Shown in pieces: positions 8,541-16,523 of a DNA stretch of 59,754 nt. A model generated the notes under the pieces. The model saw only the letters and a program-made list of their open reading frames with translations. It was not told the DNA's origin and did no database searches. The stretch is from an uncultured Lachnospiraceae bacterium (GTDB taxonomy: Bacteria > Bacillota > Clostridia > Lachnospirales > Lachnospiraceae): positions 1-59,754 of the forward strand of contig CAJUMB010000014.1 of assembly GCA_910587105.1 (NCBI GenBank), given 5' to 3'. Both the position numbers and the translations under genes were made by a program. Numbering within the stretch: the first letter of the stretch is position 1; each line of letters opens with the position of its first letter.

Positions 8541-8882
8541 GTGAATCTTGATTATAAGGAATTAGGGAAACGCATTAAGGAGCAAAGGCTGAAACAACAC
8601 CTAACGCAAGAAAAATTAGGAGAGATTGTTGGAGTGAACACCAGTAATATTAGCCATATAGAAAGAGCCGCTACACAAGTAAGCCTTTCCTCACTCGTTA
8701 AAATCGCAAATGCCTTAGATACGACATTAGATTGTCTTGTCTGCGATAGCCTTTGTTCTGTAGCCGATCTCTACATTGAACAGGACATATCGAATCTATT
8801 ACAGGGATGTACTCTGGCTGAAAAACAGATTATCAAAGATATTCTAATCACCACAAAGAAAACTCTAAAAGAGCATAGATAA
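8541..8882 (+). CDS. XRE-family transcriptional regulator, second copy
   Basis: 113 aa started at GTG 8541 behind GGAAGGGGG. The helix-turn-helix is at residues 7-61 (LGKRIKEQRLKQHLTQEKLG, VNTSNISHIERA, SLVKIANALDTTLDCL). The C-terminal extension closely follows that of the regulator at 7704 (CDSLCSVADLYIEQDI against CDSLPPVKDLYIRKDF), so the two are paralogues. A strong terminator follows directly. It likely binds the palindrome at 8448-8460 in the divergent region, which would make it a repressor of the 101-aa gene and of itself. Confidence 0.9.
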   Translation: MNLDYKELGKRIKEQRLKQHLTQEKLGEIVGVNTSNISHIERAATQVSLSSLVKIANALDTTLDCLVCDSLCSVADLYIEQDISNLLQGCTLAEKQIIKDILITTKKTLKEHR

Positions 8883-8885
8883 TAT

Positions 8886-8921
8886 AAAAAGCTACTGAAA
8901 CATAAGTCCAGTAGCTTTTTT
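8886..8921. terminator. Strong bidirectional terminator
   Basis: Perfect 12-bp stem AAAAAGCTACTG (8886-8897) with CAGTAGCTTTTT (8909-8920), 11-nt loop, T run on the plus strand and A/T on the minus strand. It separates the XRE gene from the convergent transglutaminase gene. Confidence 0.85.
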
Positions 8922-8932
8922 GTCTTTATCTA

Positions 8933-9676
8933 TTATTTTACAATATATTCCGGCATCGGGAACGCTTGTCCTGAAATTCTATATGTTTCATGCTCCTTGT
9001 CTATTTTGTGGTCATCCCAACCATTTGCCGATAAGAAATATGCGTCGTCGGAACTATCATTCCAACATGTATCTATATAATAAGACCTTTCACCAGTAAC
9101 AACACGATTCCAAGCATGATAAATACCCTCCATATCATCGCCCTGATAGGTATATCCTGTCACATAATAGCACTCAATGCCACAGGCAATGCACATTGAT
9201 TGAAATGCTTCTGCATATCCTGCGCAAACTGCACTGTCAGCCATCAGGCAATAATCTGTGAAGGGGAGCCAGTCCTCTTTATAGGAAAATCCTTCTTCTG
9301 TTGCATAATCAGCATATTCCAGTTTTTCACATAAATAGGTATTGATTGCCTGAATCTTATCCAGATCATTCATCTTGTTATCAATTCCTGCATCATTGAG
9401 GGCATCCACTACATAATCCCTTGCCCTGTCATTCTCTGCGTTCGTGTAGATGCCAGCTCCGCCAGATGTCTTTGCGGCTAATGTATACTTCCTTCCAAAC
9501 ATCATTTTTTCTTCGTCCACTGGAAGCACAGGTTTTTCCTGTTCCGTTTCCTGCTTTACAAAAATGCCAGTTTCTCCCCTTACATTACTTGCATATGCTG
9601 TCAATGCTGCAGAACCACATAATATAGAAGTAACCGCTACTAAGATTATATTTCTTCCTCTATTTGTTTTCCTCAT
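8933..9676 (-). CDS. Secreted transglutaminase-like protein
   Basis: 247 aa with a signal peptide (NIILVAVTSILCGSAALTAYA). The transglutaminase-like core has Cys151 (DSAVCAGYAEAF), His187 (YHAWNRV) and Asp202 (YYIDTCWND), the expected Cys-His-Asp triad. Proteins of this superfamily act as peptidases or cross-linkers; substrates at the cell surface cannot be told from sequence. No membrane or wall anchor is visible, so it is probably released or loosely bound. The promoter at 9740-9767 matches that of the sigma-factor operon base for base in both boxes and spacing, so this gene is the clearest target of the element's sigma factor. GGAGG precedes the ATG at 9676. Confidence 0.88.
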   Translation of the reverse strand: MRKTNRGRNIILVAVTSILCGSAALTAYASNVRGETGIFVKQETEQEKPVLPVDEEKMMFGRKYTLAAKTSGGAGIYTNAENDRARDYVVDALNDAGIDNKMNDLDKIQAINTYLCEKLEYADYATEEGFSYKEDWLPFTDYCLMADSAVCAGYAEAFQSMCIACGIECYYVTGYTYQGDDMEGIYHAWNRVVTGERSYYIDTCWNDSSDDAYFLSANGWDDHKIDKEHETYRISGQAFPMPEYIVK

Positions 9677-9739
9677 GATAATACCTCCACTGCTATCTGA
9701 TTGCCTGCTTTACAGGCTTTTTTCCTGCTTCTTGCCACC

Positions 9740-9767
9740 TAGACGCAGGAATTGCACTGGAGGTTTT
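9740..9767 (-). promoter_or_regulatory. ECF-type promoter of transglutaminase gene
   Basis: Minus strand AAAACCT (9761-9767), 15 bp, CGTCTA (9740-9745), with the same A/T-rich upstream tract as at 7546-7573. Confidence 0.75.
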
Positions 9768-9830
9768 AATTTTTTAAATTTTCTTCAAAAACTTTTTCTG
9801 CCAGTATTCTGTCGGGTAAGCACCCTTTAA

Positions 9831-9879
9831 ACTCGCTAAATGGGAATACCTGCATTTTAGGTATTCCCATTTAGTGAGT
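9831..9879. repeat. 20-bp inverted repeat with 9-nt loop
   Basis: Arms 9831-9850 and 9860-9879 are complementary at 19 positions, with one position that would be G-U in RNA. It lies just upstream (minus sense) of the ECF-type promoter of the transglutaminase gene. Function unknown. Confidence 0.75.
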
Positions 9880-10147
9880 ACACAGGGGATTGGGGGTGTA
9901 GCCACCATCAAACAGTTGATATTTGCCCTTAAAAAGAGTTATTTGCTTACTTTTTTGTACATATCCCATACCCTGTCTATATGGCATATGATGGACATTG
10001 GTATGTATAAAATCATGGAAATTCTGTACAATCAATTTTAAATGTCTGGAAGAAGTAAATAGTCATTGAAGCAAATAGAATTAATTCTGGCGAAACAATG
10101 TACAACAATCTTATTTTAATAAGAACAGTAGAGGGCGCAGGAAAAGA

Positions 10148-10205
10148 GTTGGTTATCTTACAGGAGTGAGTGCTGATAGGCAGGAACTCCTGTAAGATAA
10201 CCAAC
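10148..10205. repeat. Perfect 20-bp inverted repeat with 18-nt loop
   Basis: Arms 10148-10167 and 10186-10205 are perfectly complementary. There is no T run after either arm, so it is not an ordinary terminator. Candidates are a transfer or replication site, or a recombination scar. Confidence 0.8.
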
Positions 10206-10754
10206 GACAACCACTCGCAGCAATCCAAACGCATAGATGCCATGCCTCCCGGCATGACAAAAACAAGTGCGCATTTTCGCAAAATTGACTGCACAATTTT
10301 TTTGATATAAAATATGTATATAAGTAAATCGTTTTCCATTTAGCATGGAATCTTAAGTTTAATGTCTATATCCCTGTACCAGTTCGTAATGGTCGAAACA
10401 ACAGCCAGAGGGATTTTCAGTCAAGGCAGGATTATCAGTTCCGGCAATCCATTCCCTATTGAATTGTCAATTTCATACTGGAAACAGCATCCGTTGTTTT
10501 TATATCCTCTAAAATCATAGAATCGTAGAGGTTTTTTTATGCAACAAACCAATACGTAGAAAAAGAAACCATGTGTTTCTGAATCGTTATGTTCCATGTT
10601 CCTGTTTTGGGAATGTGTCCATATAAAGTAACTTTATCAATTTTGTACATGCTTGTTTGTCCTCATGGTGGCAAACATAAAAAGCAGAAACCCTGACCAT
10701 GCTTTTAGATTTGAACACCTAATCTAAGGGAAGAAAAACAGGAGGTAAATGTAT

Positions 10755-11660
10755 ATGGGTAAACAATACTCACAAAAAACGCTTGAGGAGCGGAAGCAGC
10801 AAATGGCAGAGATTCTTCAGAATCTCGAAGATGGCGTAAAAGAGGTATTCACATCAGAGAATTACATCAGGTATCTTGAAACTTTCAGCAAGTTCCACAA
10901 CTATAGTTTTAACAATACCATTCTCATTTTAGCGCAATGTCCCCAAGCCAGTTTTGTAGCATCCTATAAGGACTGGACAGAAAAATTCAACAGAATCGTG
11001 AAAAAAGGTTCTAAAGGAATCCAGATTCTTGTTCCTGCGCCAAAAAAGTTTTGGGAGGAAGAAGAATGTACCAGACCTGATGGAAGTAAGTACACACGAA
11101 AAGTTGAAAGACGAAAACTCTATTTTAAAATAGGACACGTTTTCGATTATTCGCAGACAACTGGTGATGAACTGCCGTCGCTTACGCAGAAATTAGAATT
11201 TGAAACGCCAGAACTGAACAGGTTAATCAATTCTTTATTTGCAACGTCAGAGGTTCCAATCCATTATGATTATGACCTCAAAGAAAATGATGCAAATGGC
11301 TATTACAATCTGGTAAAAAAAGAAATCTTTTTAAAAGCAGACTTAAAAGCGCTCCACAAATTGAAAACAATAGCGCATGAATACAGCCATTACTATCAGG
11401 AAACGCTTTATAAAGAGCATACAAAAGAACTGGATCGCGACACAAAAGAAGTGATTGCGGAAAGCTGTGCTTATTGCGTGATTGAAATGCTTGCAAATGA
11501 AACAAATATGGAAAAACTTTCTTCGGATGAATACAGCTTCGGCTACATCGCATCATGGGGAAGTAAAGATTTGAAAGAATTAAAATCCACTCTGGATATC
11601 ATTTCTAAAATTTCTAACCTGATATTTTATTGGGTGTCCAAGCAATTTGATGTTTCATAA
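10755..11660 (+). CDS. ArdC-like protein with zinc metallopeptidase motif
   Basis: 301 aa from ATG 10755, chosen because AGGAGG is 9 bases upstream; the ATG at 10749 is only 3 bases from it. The N-terminal half matches the ArdC-like ssDNA-binding domain (YLETFSKFHNYSFNNTILI, VKKGSKGIQILVP). The C-terminal half has HEYSH (His 208, Glu 209, His 212), a gluzincin motif as in ImmA/IrrE peptidases, followed by ESCAYCVIEML. ArdC-type antirestriction proteins protect incoming ssDNA and are usually found in leading regions of mobile DNA, next to the transfer origin. Here it follows the hairpin-rich gap, which supports mobilization, although no relaxase is visible. It starts a five-gene plus-strand cargo cluster. 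Confidence 0.88.
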   Translation: MGKQYSQKTLEERKQQMAEILQNLEDGVKEVFTSENYIRYLETFSKFHNYSFNNTILILAQCPQASFVASYKDWTEKFNRIVKKGSKGIQILVPAPKKFWEEEECTRPDGSKYTRKVERRKLYFKIGHVFDYSQTTGDELPSLTQKLEFETPELNRLINSLFATSEVPIHYDYDLKENDANGYYNLVKKEIFLKADLKALHKLKTIAHEYSHYYQETLYKEHTKELDRDTKEVIAESCAYCVIEMLANETNMEKLSSDEYSFGYIASWGSKDLKELKSTLDIISKISNLIFYWVSKQFDVS

Positions 11661-11701
11661 CCTTTACCCAGAAGCATTTATTTCCGAAAGGAGATGCAGA
11701 C

Positions 11702-12595
11702 ATGGGTAAAAAATCTAACCTTATGCACCAAGCCATAAAACAATTAAATAAGCAGAAAAAATTTGGCGAATCCAAATTTGATGCAAAGAAAGCCGCAAGA
11801 CAATCCGGTGAAAGCACTGCTGTAAGAGGTATCTACAGCACTGCCACATACAATTCTTATGTAAAAGTATGCAAACAATTTATCACCGAAACCCTTGCAA
11901 ACCACAGGGAAGTAAAAAACTTTGCCGACTGCAGGCAATATGTAGCGGAGTTCCTGCAAGCCAAAGAAGAACAAGGCGTTTCCGCTTGGACTTTAGGTCT
12001 GTATGGGTCTGCCCTTGCTTCTGCCTATGGCTGTGGAAAAAAGGATTTTGATTACAATTATCCTGTCCGCAGCAGGGCGAATATCAAACGATGCAGGGGG
12101 ATCAGTTCCAGTGATTACCGCCATCCAGAAGAAAAATGGGATACGGCGAAACTTATCCTAAAGGCTACAGGATGCCGCCGCATGGAAGTTTTAAGGCTCC
12201 GCAAAGAAGATTTCAGAGAAACCAATGACGGCAATCTGGAAGTGTATAAGCGCGGCAAGGGCGGCATAGAGCGTTGGTGCTTAGTGAATCCCAAATACAA
12301 AGATGATTTGAAAGAATATTTAAAAACTGCTGAAACACATTCTATAAACGGAGAAGATAGATTGTTTTTAAAAGCGCAGTTGCCACAGGGCAGTATACAT
12401 GATTTAAGGGCTGATTATGCAAAAGACTTATATCAATATTTTGAAAATCGTGGTGATGTTGCTACTGGCAAAATATATCACTGTAGAGCTGATATGATAG
12501 GTCATTCCTATGACAAAGGTATCCTTCAGGCAGTGAGCTATAACTTACAACATTCCAGAAATAATGTTGTAGTGAGTAATTATCTCTGGAAATAA
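11702..12595 (+). CDS. Tyrosine recombinase / phage-integrase family
   Basis: 297 aa. The catalytic set is visible: Arg159/160 in TGCRRMEVLRLRKEDF, a likely Lys in KRGKGGIERW (about 186), HDLR with His233 and Arg236, GHS with His268, and Tyr294 in VVSNYLWK at the extreme C terminus. The N-terminal half would be the SAM-like core-binding domain (TYNSYVKVCKQFI, GLYGSALASAYG). A second recombinase inside a serine-recombinase element may resolve multimers or belong to an older element. It starts 41 bp after the ArdC-like gene, with AAAGGAGATG before the ATG, and the basic N terminus (GKKSNLMHQAIKQLNKQKK) may bind DNA. Confidence 0.85.
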   Translation: MGKKSNLMHQAIKQLNKQKKFGESKFDAKKAARQSGESTAVRGIYSTATYNSYVKVCKQFITETLANHREVKNFADCRQYVAEFLQAKEEQGVSAWTLGLYGSALASAYGCGKKDFDYNYPVRSRANIKRCRGISSSDYRHPEEKWDTAKLILKATGCRRMEVLRLRKEDFRETNDGNLEVYKRGKGGIERWCLVNPKYKDDLKEYLKTAETHSINGEDRLFLKAQLPQGSIHDLRADYAKDLYQYFENRGDVATGKIYHCRADMIGHSYDKGILQAVSYNLQHSRNNVVVSNYLWK

Positions 12596-12632
12596 ACGTA
12601 AAGAAATTTTAGAAAACGATAGGAGAATAAAA

Positions 12633-12974
12633 ATGTTAGAAATAGATAAAAAAGGACTTTGCCAGCTTCAGATTGCAATGAAACTGGATGAATACAACTA
12701 TGAGAAAAGCAATCAGGAGTATTTTGAAACAATGCCCGCATATGGGCTTGCAGATTCACAGGTATTGCTAATCAATGACTATCTGAATATTTTAGAGAAT
12801 AAAGACAGCGATAAAGCTGTTGAATTTGCAGAAATACTTGACAGGATAAAAAGAGAAAATGACCGCTATCAGGAACTGATTAAAGGCGGCTCAAAAAGCT
12901 CGCTTATCAAAAAATACGCAAGGATGACTGCTTATCTTATCCGCCAAATTAACAAATACAACAATATGTATTAA
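12633..12974 (+). CDS. Unknown 113-aa protein in ArdC cluster
   Basis: Almost entirely helical and rich in charged residues, Tyr and Asn (YNYEKSNQEYFETMPAYGLA, RIKRENDRYQELIKGG, QINKYNNMY). No family recognised, no membrane segment. AGGAG precedes the ATG at 12633. It lies between the tyrosine recombinase and the DUF262 gene, 37 and 59 bp away, so it is probably co-transcribed. It may be an accessory of either neighbour. Confidence 0.7.
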   Translation: MLEIDKKGLCQLQIAMKLDEYNYEKSNQEYFETMPAYGLADSQVLLINDYLNILENKDSDKAVEFAEILDRIKRENDRYQELIKGGSKSSLIKKYARMTAYLIRQINKYNNMY

Positions 12975-13033
12975 TCAGAGTAGACAGGATAAGCACAAAC
13001 AAAATAACCCTAAAAGAGAAAAGGAGAAAAATC

Positions 13034-14272
13034 ATGATTAAAACAACTTTAAACTGGACAGTGAAAAACCTGAAACACATGTATGATGCAAAAGAAACAC
13101 TTAGCTTTGACCATCCTATTCAAAGACAATCCGCACAATGGAGCAATTTACAGCAGAGTTTGCTGATACATAGTATTTTAGCCAATTTCCCAGTCCCGGC
13201 AATCTACGTTCAGAAATCAGATGCGGAGGAAGCTGATGATAAGGGAAAAACGCTTTATAAATACAGTGTATTGGATGGCAAGCAGAGAATGACAACTATA
13301 TTCAGCTTTATCAATGGCGAATATGCTTTGAATGAGGAAACGCCAGATGCTGAAATCGAGGGGGAAAACTATTCACTTGCTGGCAAAACTTTTGGAGAAT
13401 TGGACGTGGATGTACAGCAGGAACTGTTGCGTTTTAAATTCCAGATGTTTGCCTTTGAAGATTGCACAGATGATATGATTGAAGAAATCTTCTTCCGCCT
13501 GAATAACAGCACGCCCCTTACTAAACCACAGAAATCCAAACCGCTGATGGGAGTGGAAAATGCGAAGTTTATTGATAGTATTCTGACTGGCAGCTTCTTT
13601 TCGGAGAAATGTAATTTTTCCAAATTGCAGCTTCGAAAATCTGATGATATGTGTACTCTTTTGCAGAGCATGATGCTTCTGGATCATAAATACCAAGGAT
13701 ATGAATATGCCTCTATCAGCGCAGATGAAGTGATGAAGTATTCTGCCATTATTAAAGGGAATTATTCAGAAGAACAGAAGGAGTTGCTTGTCAGGATTAT
13801 TGAGTATTTAGACAATGTTTTTGACACAAAAGAGAAGATGTTAAGGAAAATCAATATCCCAATGGCAATCCTTATGGCTGACCTTGCTATGAAAGAAGGC
13901 ATCTGCGAATCAGATTTTCATGATTGGTTTTTATATTTCTTTGTGAGCAACAAGGAGTACAGCCAATATTGTTCTTCTGGTTCTGTCAAAAAGGAGAAGG
14001 TTCTGGGAAGGCTTACTATTATGGAGAATCATTTTTCCAAGCACTTCAAATTAGATGCGCCTTCAAAATCAGAGAGCAGTTCTGGATTGGAAGCAGAAAT
14101 ACCAGAAGAAATCCAGAATGAATCCGGCGAACAGCCAGATATAGTCCCTGTTTCAAACGAAAATGAGGACAATAGTGAAACGGAAGAAGTTTCTGGACAG
14201 GAAGAAAATATCCAAACTTTGGATTTTCCTATGGACAATGAAGCAGAACCGTTGATCGAACAGGACGCATAA
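13034..14272 (+). CDS. Stand-alone DUF262 (ParB/GmrS-N-like) protein
   Basis: 412 aa. The DUF262 signature is clear: N-terminal FDHPIQRQSAQW, then VLDGKQRMTTIFSFINGEY (DGxQR nucleotide-binding motif), EIFFRLNNSTPLTKPQK. DUF262 is the ParB/sulfiredoxin-like NTPase half of type IV restriction enzymes (GmrSD family). The HNH nuclease half (DUF1524) is absent: after about residue 330 there is only an acidic, low-complexity tail (ESSSGLEAEIPEE, NEDNSETEEVSGQEEN). The protein may be a regulatory or decoy form, or work with a partner. GmrSD proteins attack modified phage DNA; whether this one does is open. It belongs to the ArdC cargo cluster. Confidence 0.85.
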   Translation: MIKTTLNWTVKNLKHMYDAKETLSFDHPIQRQSAQWSNLQQSLLIHSILANFPVPAIYVQKSDAEEADDKGKTLYKYSVLDGKQRMTTIFSFINGEYALNEETPDAEIEGENYSLAGKTFGELDVDVQQELLRFKFQMFAFEDCTDDMIEEIFFRLNNSTPLTKPQKSKPLMGVENAKFIDSILTGSFFSEKCNFSKLQLRKSDDMCTLLQSMMLLDHKYQGYEYASISADEVMKYSAIIKGNYSEEQKELLVRIIEYLDNVFDTKEKMLRKINIPMAILMADLAMKEGICESDFHDWFLYFFVSNKEYSQYCSSGSVKKEKVLGRLTIMENHFSKHFKLDAPSKSESSSGLEAEIPEEIQNESGEQPDIVPVSNENEDNSETEEVSGQEENIQTLDFPMDNEAEPLIEQDA

Positions 14273-14376
14273 GCAGACCTTCGTAACTATAAAAATCCAT
14301 AGAGTTGTTTTTGGGGCGTTGTCAGTCATTGATAGTGCCCCTAATAGTATGTTTTAGAAGAAAGGGATTGAGGAAA

Positions 14377-14805
14377 ATGATGGATTTACAGAACACAGAC
14401 GTAAAAGAAATTGCAAAATATTTTTCAGATAAGGTAAATAATTTTTTGTTCCAACCGCAACCTATTGCAATCGAGCAAAAAAATTCATCAGATATGAAAG
14501 ATTTAGACCATTATTGGATTAAGCTTATATCAGGCAATACATACAAAACTGACGCGAGGAATGAACATTCAGCCAATCTTGCAAAATCGCTTGTCACAGT
14601 GCCTTTTATTCAAAAAAGAATAGCAAAAACAGATAACAGCAGGATGGAAGAAGTTGCCAAAATTATGTCCTGCGAGCATAAAACATTACAGCAGACTTTT
14701 TCAAGCCTTGTGTTTTATCATTTGCAGATTACATGTAGCGAGCAAGAACAACAAGTGCTGTCAAATAAGTATGGCGCAGACTTTTACAGACTGCCATTAA
14801 TCTAA
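14377..14805 (+). CDS. Unknown 142-aa protein, end of ArdC cluster
   Basis: Started at ATG 14377 (an ATG also at 14380), with TTGAGGA just upstream; the longer frame from 14305 lacks a site and its first residues are hydrophobic noise. The product is mixed helical and hydrophilic (KEIAKYFSDKVNNFL, DARNEHSANLAKSL, MSCEHKTLQQTFSSL). No family recognised. It lies 104 bp after the DUF262 gene and is followed by a strong terminator, so it ends the plus-strand cargo cluster. Confidence 0.7.
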   Translation: MMDLQNTDVKEIAKYFSDKVNNFLFQPQPIAIEQKNSSDMKDLDHYWIKLISGNTYKTDARNEHSANLAKSLVTVPFIQKRIAKTDNSRMEEVAKIMSCEHKTLQQTFSSLVFYHLQITCSEQEQQVLSNKYGADFYRLPLI

Positions 14806-14838
14806 GAAGGCTATTTGCAGTTGTTTTGCGATATATTC

Positions 14839-14868
14839 AAAAAGCTGCCGGTAAAACGGCAGCTTTTT
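14839..14868. terminator. Strong bidirectional terminator
   Basis: Stem AAAAAGCTGCCG (14839-14850) with CGGCAGCTTTTT (14857-14868), perfect 12 bp and 6-nt loop. It lies between the convergent genes at 14377 and 14882. Confidence 0.9.
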
Positions 14869-14881
14869 CTTCAATTATAGA

Positions 14882-15532
14882 TTAAATAAAGCCTTTTCTG
14901 CTTACGCCATCAACTTTATAGGAAAAATCCCCTTCATATAGTATTTTTCTGTAATAAACCTTAAAGGGCAGTTTGTCGCAGATAATGTCATATATAATTT
15001 TTATTCTACATTCCTCATGCTCTCCTAATGGAATAACTCCTTCAGTACCATCTGGTCCACCTGAATAATCAGGATATTTTATGTATTTTGCAAATACATC
15101 ATAATCATGCTTTGATAGCATAAAGCCTCTGTTAAAGATTTCAAAAAATTCTGGATCATGGCGAGGGTCAATCAATTTCTCATCATAGTCTATATTCAAT
15201 GAGTATTCCGACAAATCTGTATAACTCCAAAATTTCTTTTGAAGTGATAAATCGTGAAATTCCATAAACATCATTTTTTGTTTTTTGCGAATCCCATTTA
15301 TAATGCGCATGTTCGATATAGCACTTCCAATATAATTGTTCTCGTCATAAATATCACAATATCCCTGAGCTTCTTTCAAATAAAATCTTGTAAATCCCCA
15401 AAACACTGTACATCCATACCCATGTTCAGTTCTTTCGATAAATTCATACGGAAGATGTTTTGAAAGGAAAAACAATTCATCCTCCGTAACTTTTCCACCT
15501 CGCATTAATATCTTTCTTACTTCTTTATTCAT
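14882..15532 (-). CDS. Unknown 216-aa protein
   Basis: Soluble, rich in aromatic and charged residues, with no recognised motif (TEHGYGCTVFWGFTRFYLKE, DPRHDPEFFEIFNRGFML, HEECRIKIIYDIICDKLP). The ATG at 15532 follows GGAAGGAGG. A GC hairpin (15549-15571) lies just upstream. It is the last of four minus-strand unknown genes at the right end of the element, a typical cargo zone. A toxin, immunity or anti-phage role would be pure speculation. Confidence 0.75.
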   Translation of the reverse strand: MNKEVRKILMRGGKVTEDELFFLSKHLPYEFIERTEHGYGCTVFWGFTRFYLKEAQGYCDIYDENNYIGSAISNMRIINGIRKKQKMMFMEFHDLSLQKKFWSYTDLSEYSLNIDYDEKLIDPRHDPEFFEIFNRGFMLSKHDYDVFAKYIKYPDYSGGPDGTEGVIPLGEHEECRIKIIYDIICDKLPFKVYYRKILYEGDFSYKVDGVSRKGFI

Positions 15533-15548
15533 TCTATGTCCTCCTTCC

Positions 15549-15571
15549 TGCCGCCGGATATTCCGGCGGCA
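15549..15571. repeat. GC-rich hairpin between two cargo genes
   Basis: TGCCGCCGGA (15549-15558) pairs perfectly with TCCGGCGGCA (15562-15571), 3-nt loop. On the plus strand it is followed by TTGTTTTT. On the minus strand it precedes the ribosome binding site of the 216-aa gene, so it could act as an RNA barrier there. A related stem (TCGCCGGA/TCCGGCGA) occurs near 16499-16519. Confidence 0.6.
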
Positions 15572-15577
15572 TTGTTT

Positions 15578-16258
15578 TTAAAAAAAATCTTTATTATCTG
15601 CTCCAAAGCTTTTTTCGAAAGTTTCAAAAGTTTCTTCCAGTTCTGGTATAATCGGAGTTTCTGCTGGTACTTTATTAATTGTTATCATAGGCTCTGTTGG
15701 AACATCTTCCATTACTGTTTCAACTTCCGCTTCCTTGTCCTTCTCCTGCTTTTCTGTTTTCTTGGCTTCACTCCTGCTTTTCTTTTGAGATTTATTATTT
15801 GATAATCGGCTCCACATTCTATACTCCCAATTAAAGACCTGCTGCGGCGTAGTTGCATACTGATTTCCATTGCTGTCATTTATAAAAATAATGAATTGAT
15901 ATTCTATCAGAAGCTCATAGAACTTTTGTAGTTCTTCATAATCAATTTTATAGTCAATCATCATACCAGCTAACGCCTTTTTCAAATCGTTATTATTAAC
16001 ACAGATACCAAACCCACTTGTTTTAGCCATCTGCACTCGTAACGCTTCTAAAAATCCAATAGGCGCAAATCCATATTCTTCAACAAATTCTTTTTCTACG
16101 TCAGATGATAAATAGGTTTTTTCATCTGTTATATATTCCAATGGAGTTGCATAACAATCTCCTGCGCTGTTTTTTTCGCGCTCATATGTTTCATACAAAA
16201 AATCGACAAAATTCTTTTGCTGTAGTTCTGTAATACTTCTTCTTGTTGGTTTATTCAT
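15578..16258 (-). CDS. Unknown protein with replication-initiator-like N terminus
   Basis: 226 aa. The N-terminal 150 residues are helical, with hydrophobic helices (FVDFLYETYEREKN, EEYGFAPIGFLEALRVQMAK, LQKFYELLIEYQFIIFIND). The rest is a Lys/Glu-rich low-complexity linker (KKSRSEAKKTEKQEKDKEAE) and an acidic tail ending in ...DNKDFF. No family can be named. GGAGGTAAAT precedes the ATG at 16258. The upstream region (16270-16520) is C-rich and contains a 22-bp tandem repeat, which could be its operator. The initiator resemblance is weak and only structural. Confidence 0.7.
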   Translation of the reverse strand: MNKPTRRSITELQQKNFVDFLYETYEREKNSAGDCYATPLEYITDEKTYLSSDVEKEFVEEYGFAPIGFLEALRVQMAKTSGFGICVNNNDLKKALAGMMIDYKIDYEELQKFYELLIEYQFIIFINDSNGNQYATTPQQVFNWEYRMWSRLSNNKSQKKSRSEAKKTEKQEKDKEAEVETVMEDVPTEPMITINKVPAETPIIPELEETFETFEKSFGADNKDFF

Positions 16259-16403
16259 ATTTACCTCCGTAATCTTTTATTGTGTATATATTTTTGCAAT
16301 TCCCCTTACCCAATACTGCCCTATACCAAGACAGTAACCCTGAACACATTTCCCAAATCCCATGTCACTAAACATTAACCCCAGACCCTTAACCCTATAC
16401 AGT

Positions 16404-16447
16404 CATAAGCTAGATGTCATACTGACATAAGCAGGACGTCATACTGA
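16404..16447. repeat. Two tandem 22-bp repeats
   Basis: CATAAGC-N5-GTCATACTGA at 16404-16425 and again at 16426-16447; 3 of 22 bases differ. They lie in the C-rich gap between two minus-strand genes and could be an iteron or operator pair. Confidence 0.65.
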
Positions 16448-16523
16448 CAAAAAAATGTAGCCAAAATAAAGACATTGACAAATGTGCCGCCAACCTTGTC
16501 GCCGGAATTACTCCGGCGAAGGC

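Larger units (their letters stand above)
9768..10754. other. Gene-poor 1 kb with large hairpins
   Basis: No convincing gene. It holds inverted repeats at 9831-9879 and 10148-10205, a short GC hairpin CATGCC-TCCC-GGCATG (10241-10256) and a terminator-like stem CCTCTA/TAGAGG followed by seven T (10506-10538). A plus-strand frame from about 9984 to the first hairpin reads protein-like but has two in-frame stops. A 52-codon ORF at 10362-10520 has no ribosome binding site. Both may be decayed coding sequence. The stretch directly precedes the ArdC-like gene, so a transfer origin is possible. Confidence 0.5.

Noticed and set aside
10013..10346. Two minus-strand ORFs over the hairpin
   Set aside because: No ribosome binding site, they span the perfect inverted repeat and overlap each other in different frames.
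10362..10520. 52-codon ORF reading MSISLYQFVMVETTARGIFS
   Set aside because: No ribosome binding site and no family; kept only as possible decayed sequence.
9831..10754. Group II intron or retron RNA
   Set aside because: No reverse transcriptase gene is near and the hairpins do not show an intron domain V-like element.
13034..14272. Complete GmrSD type IV restriction enzyme
   Set aside because: No HNH/DUF1524 half within the gene or next to it.
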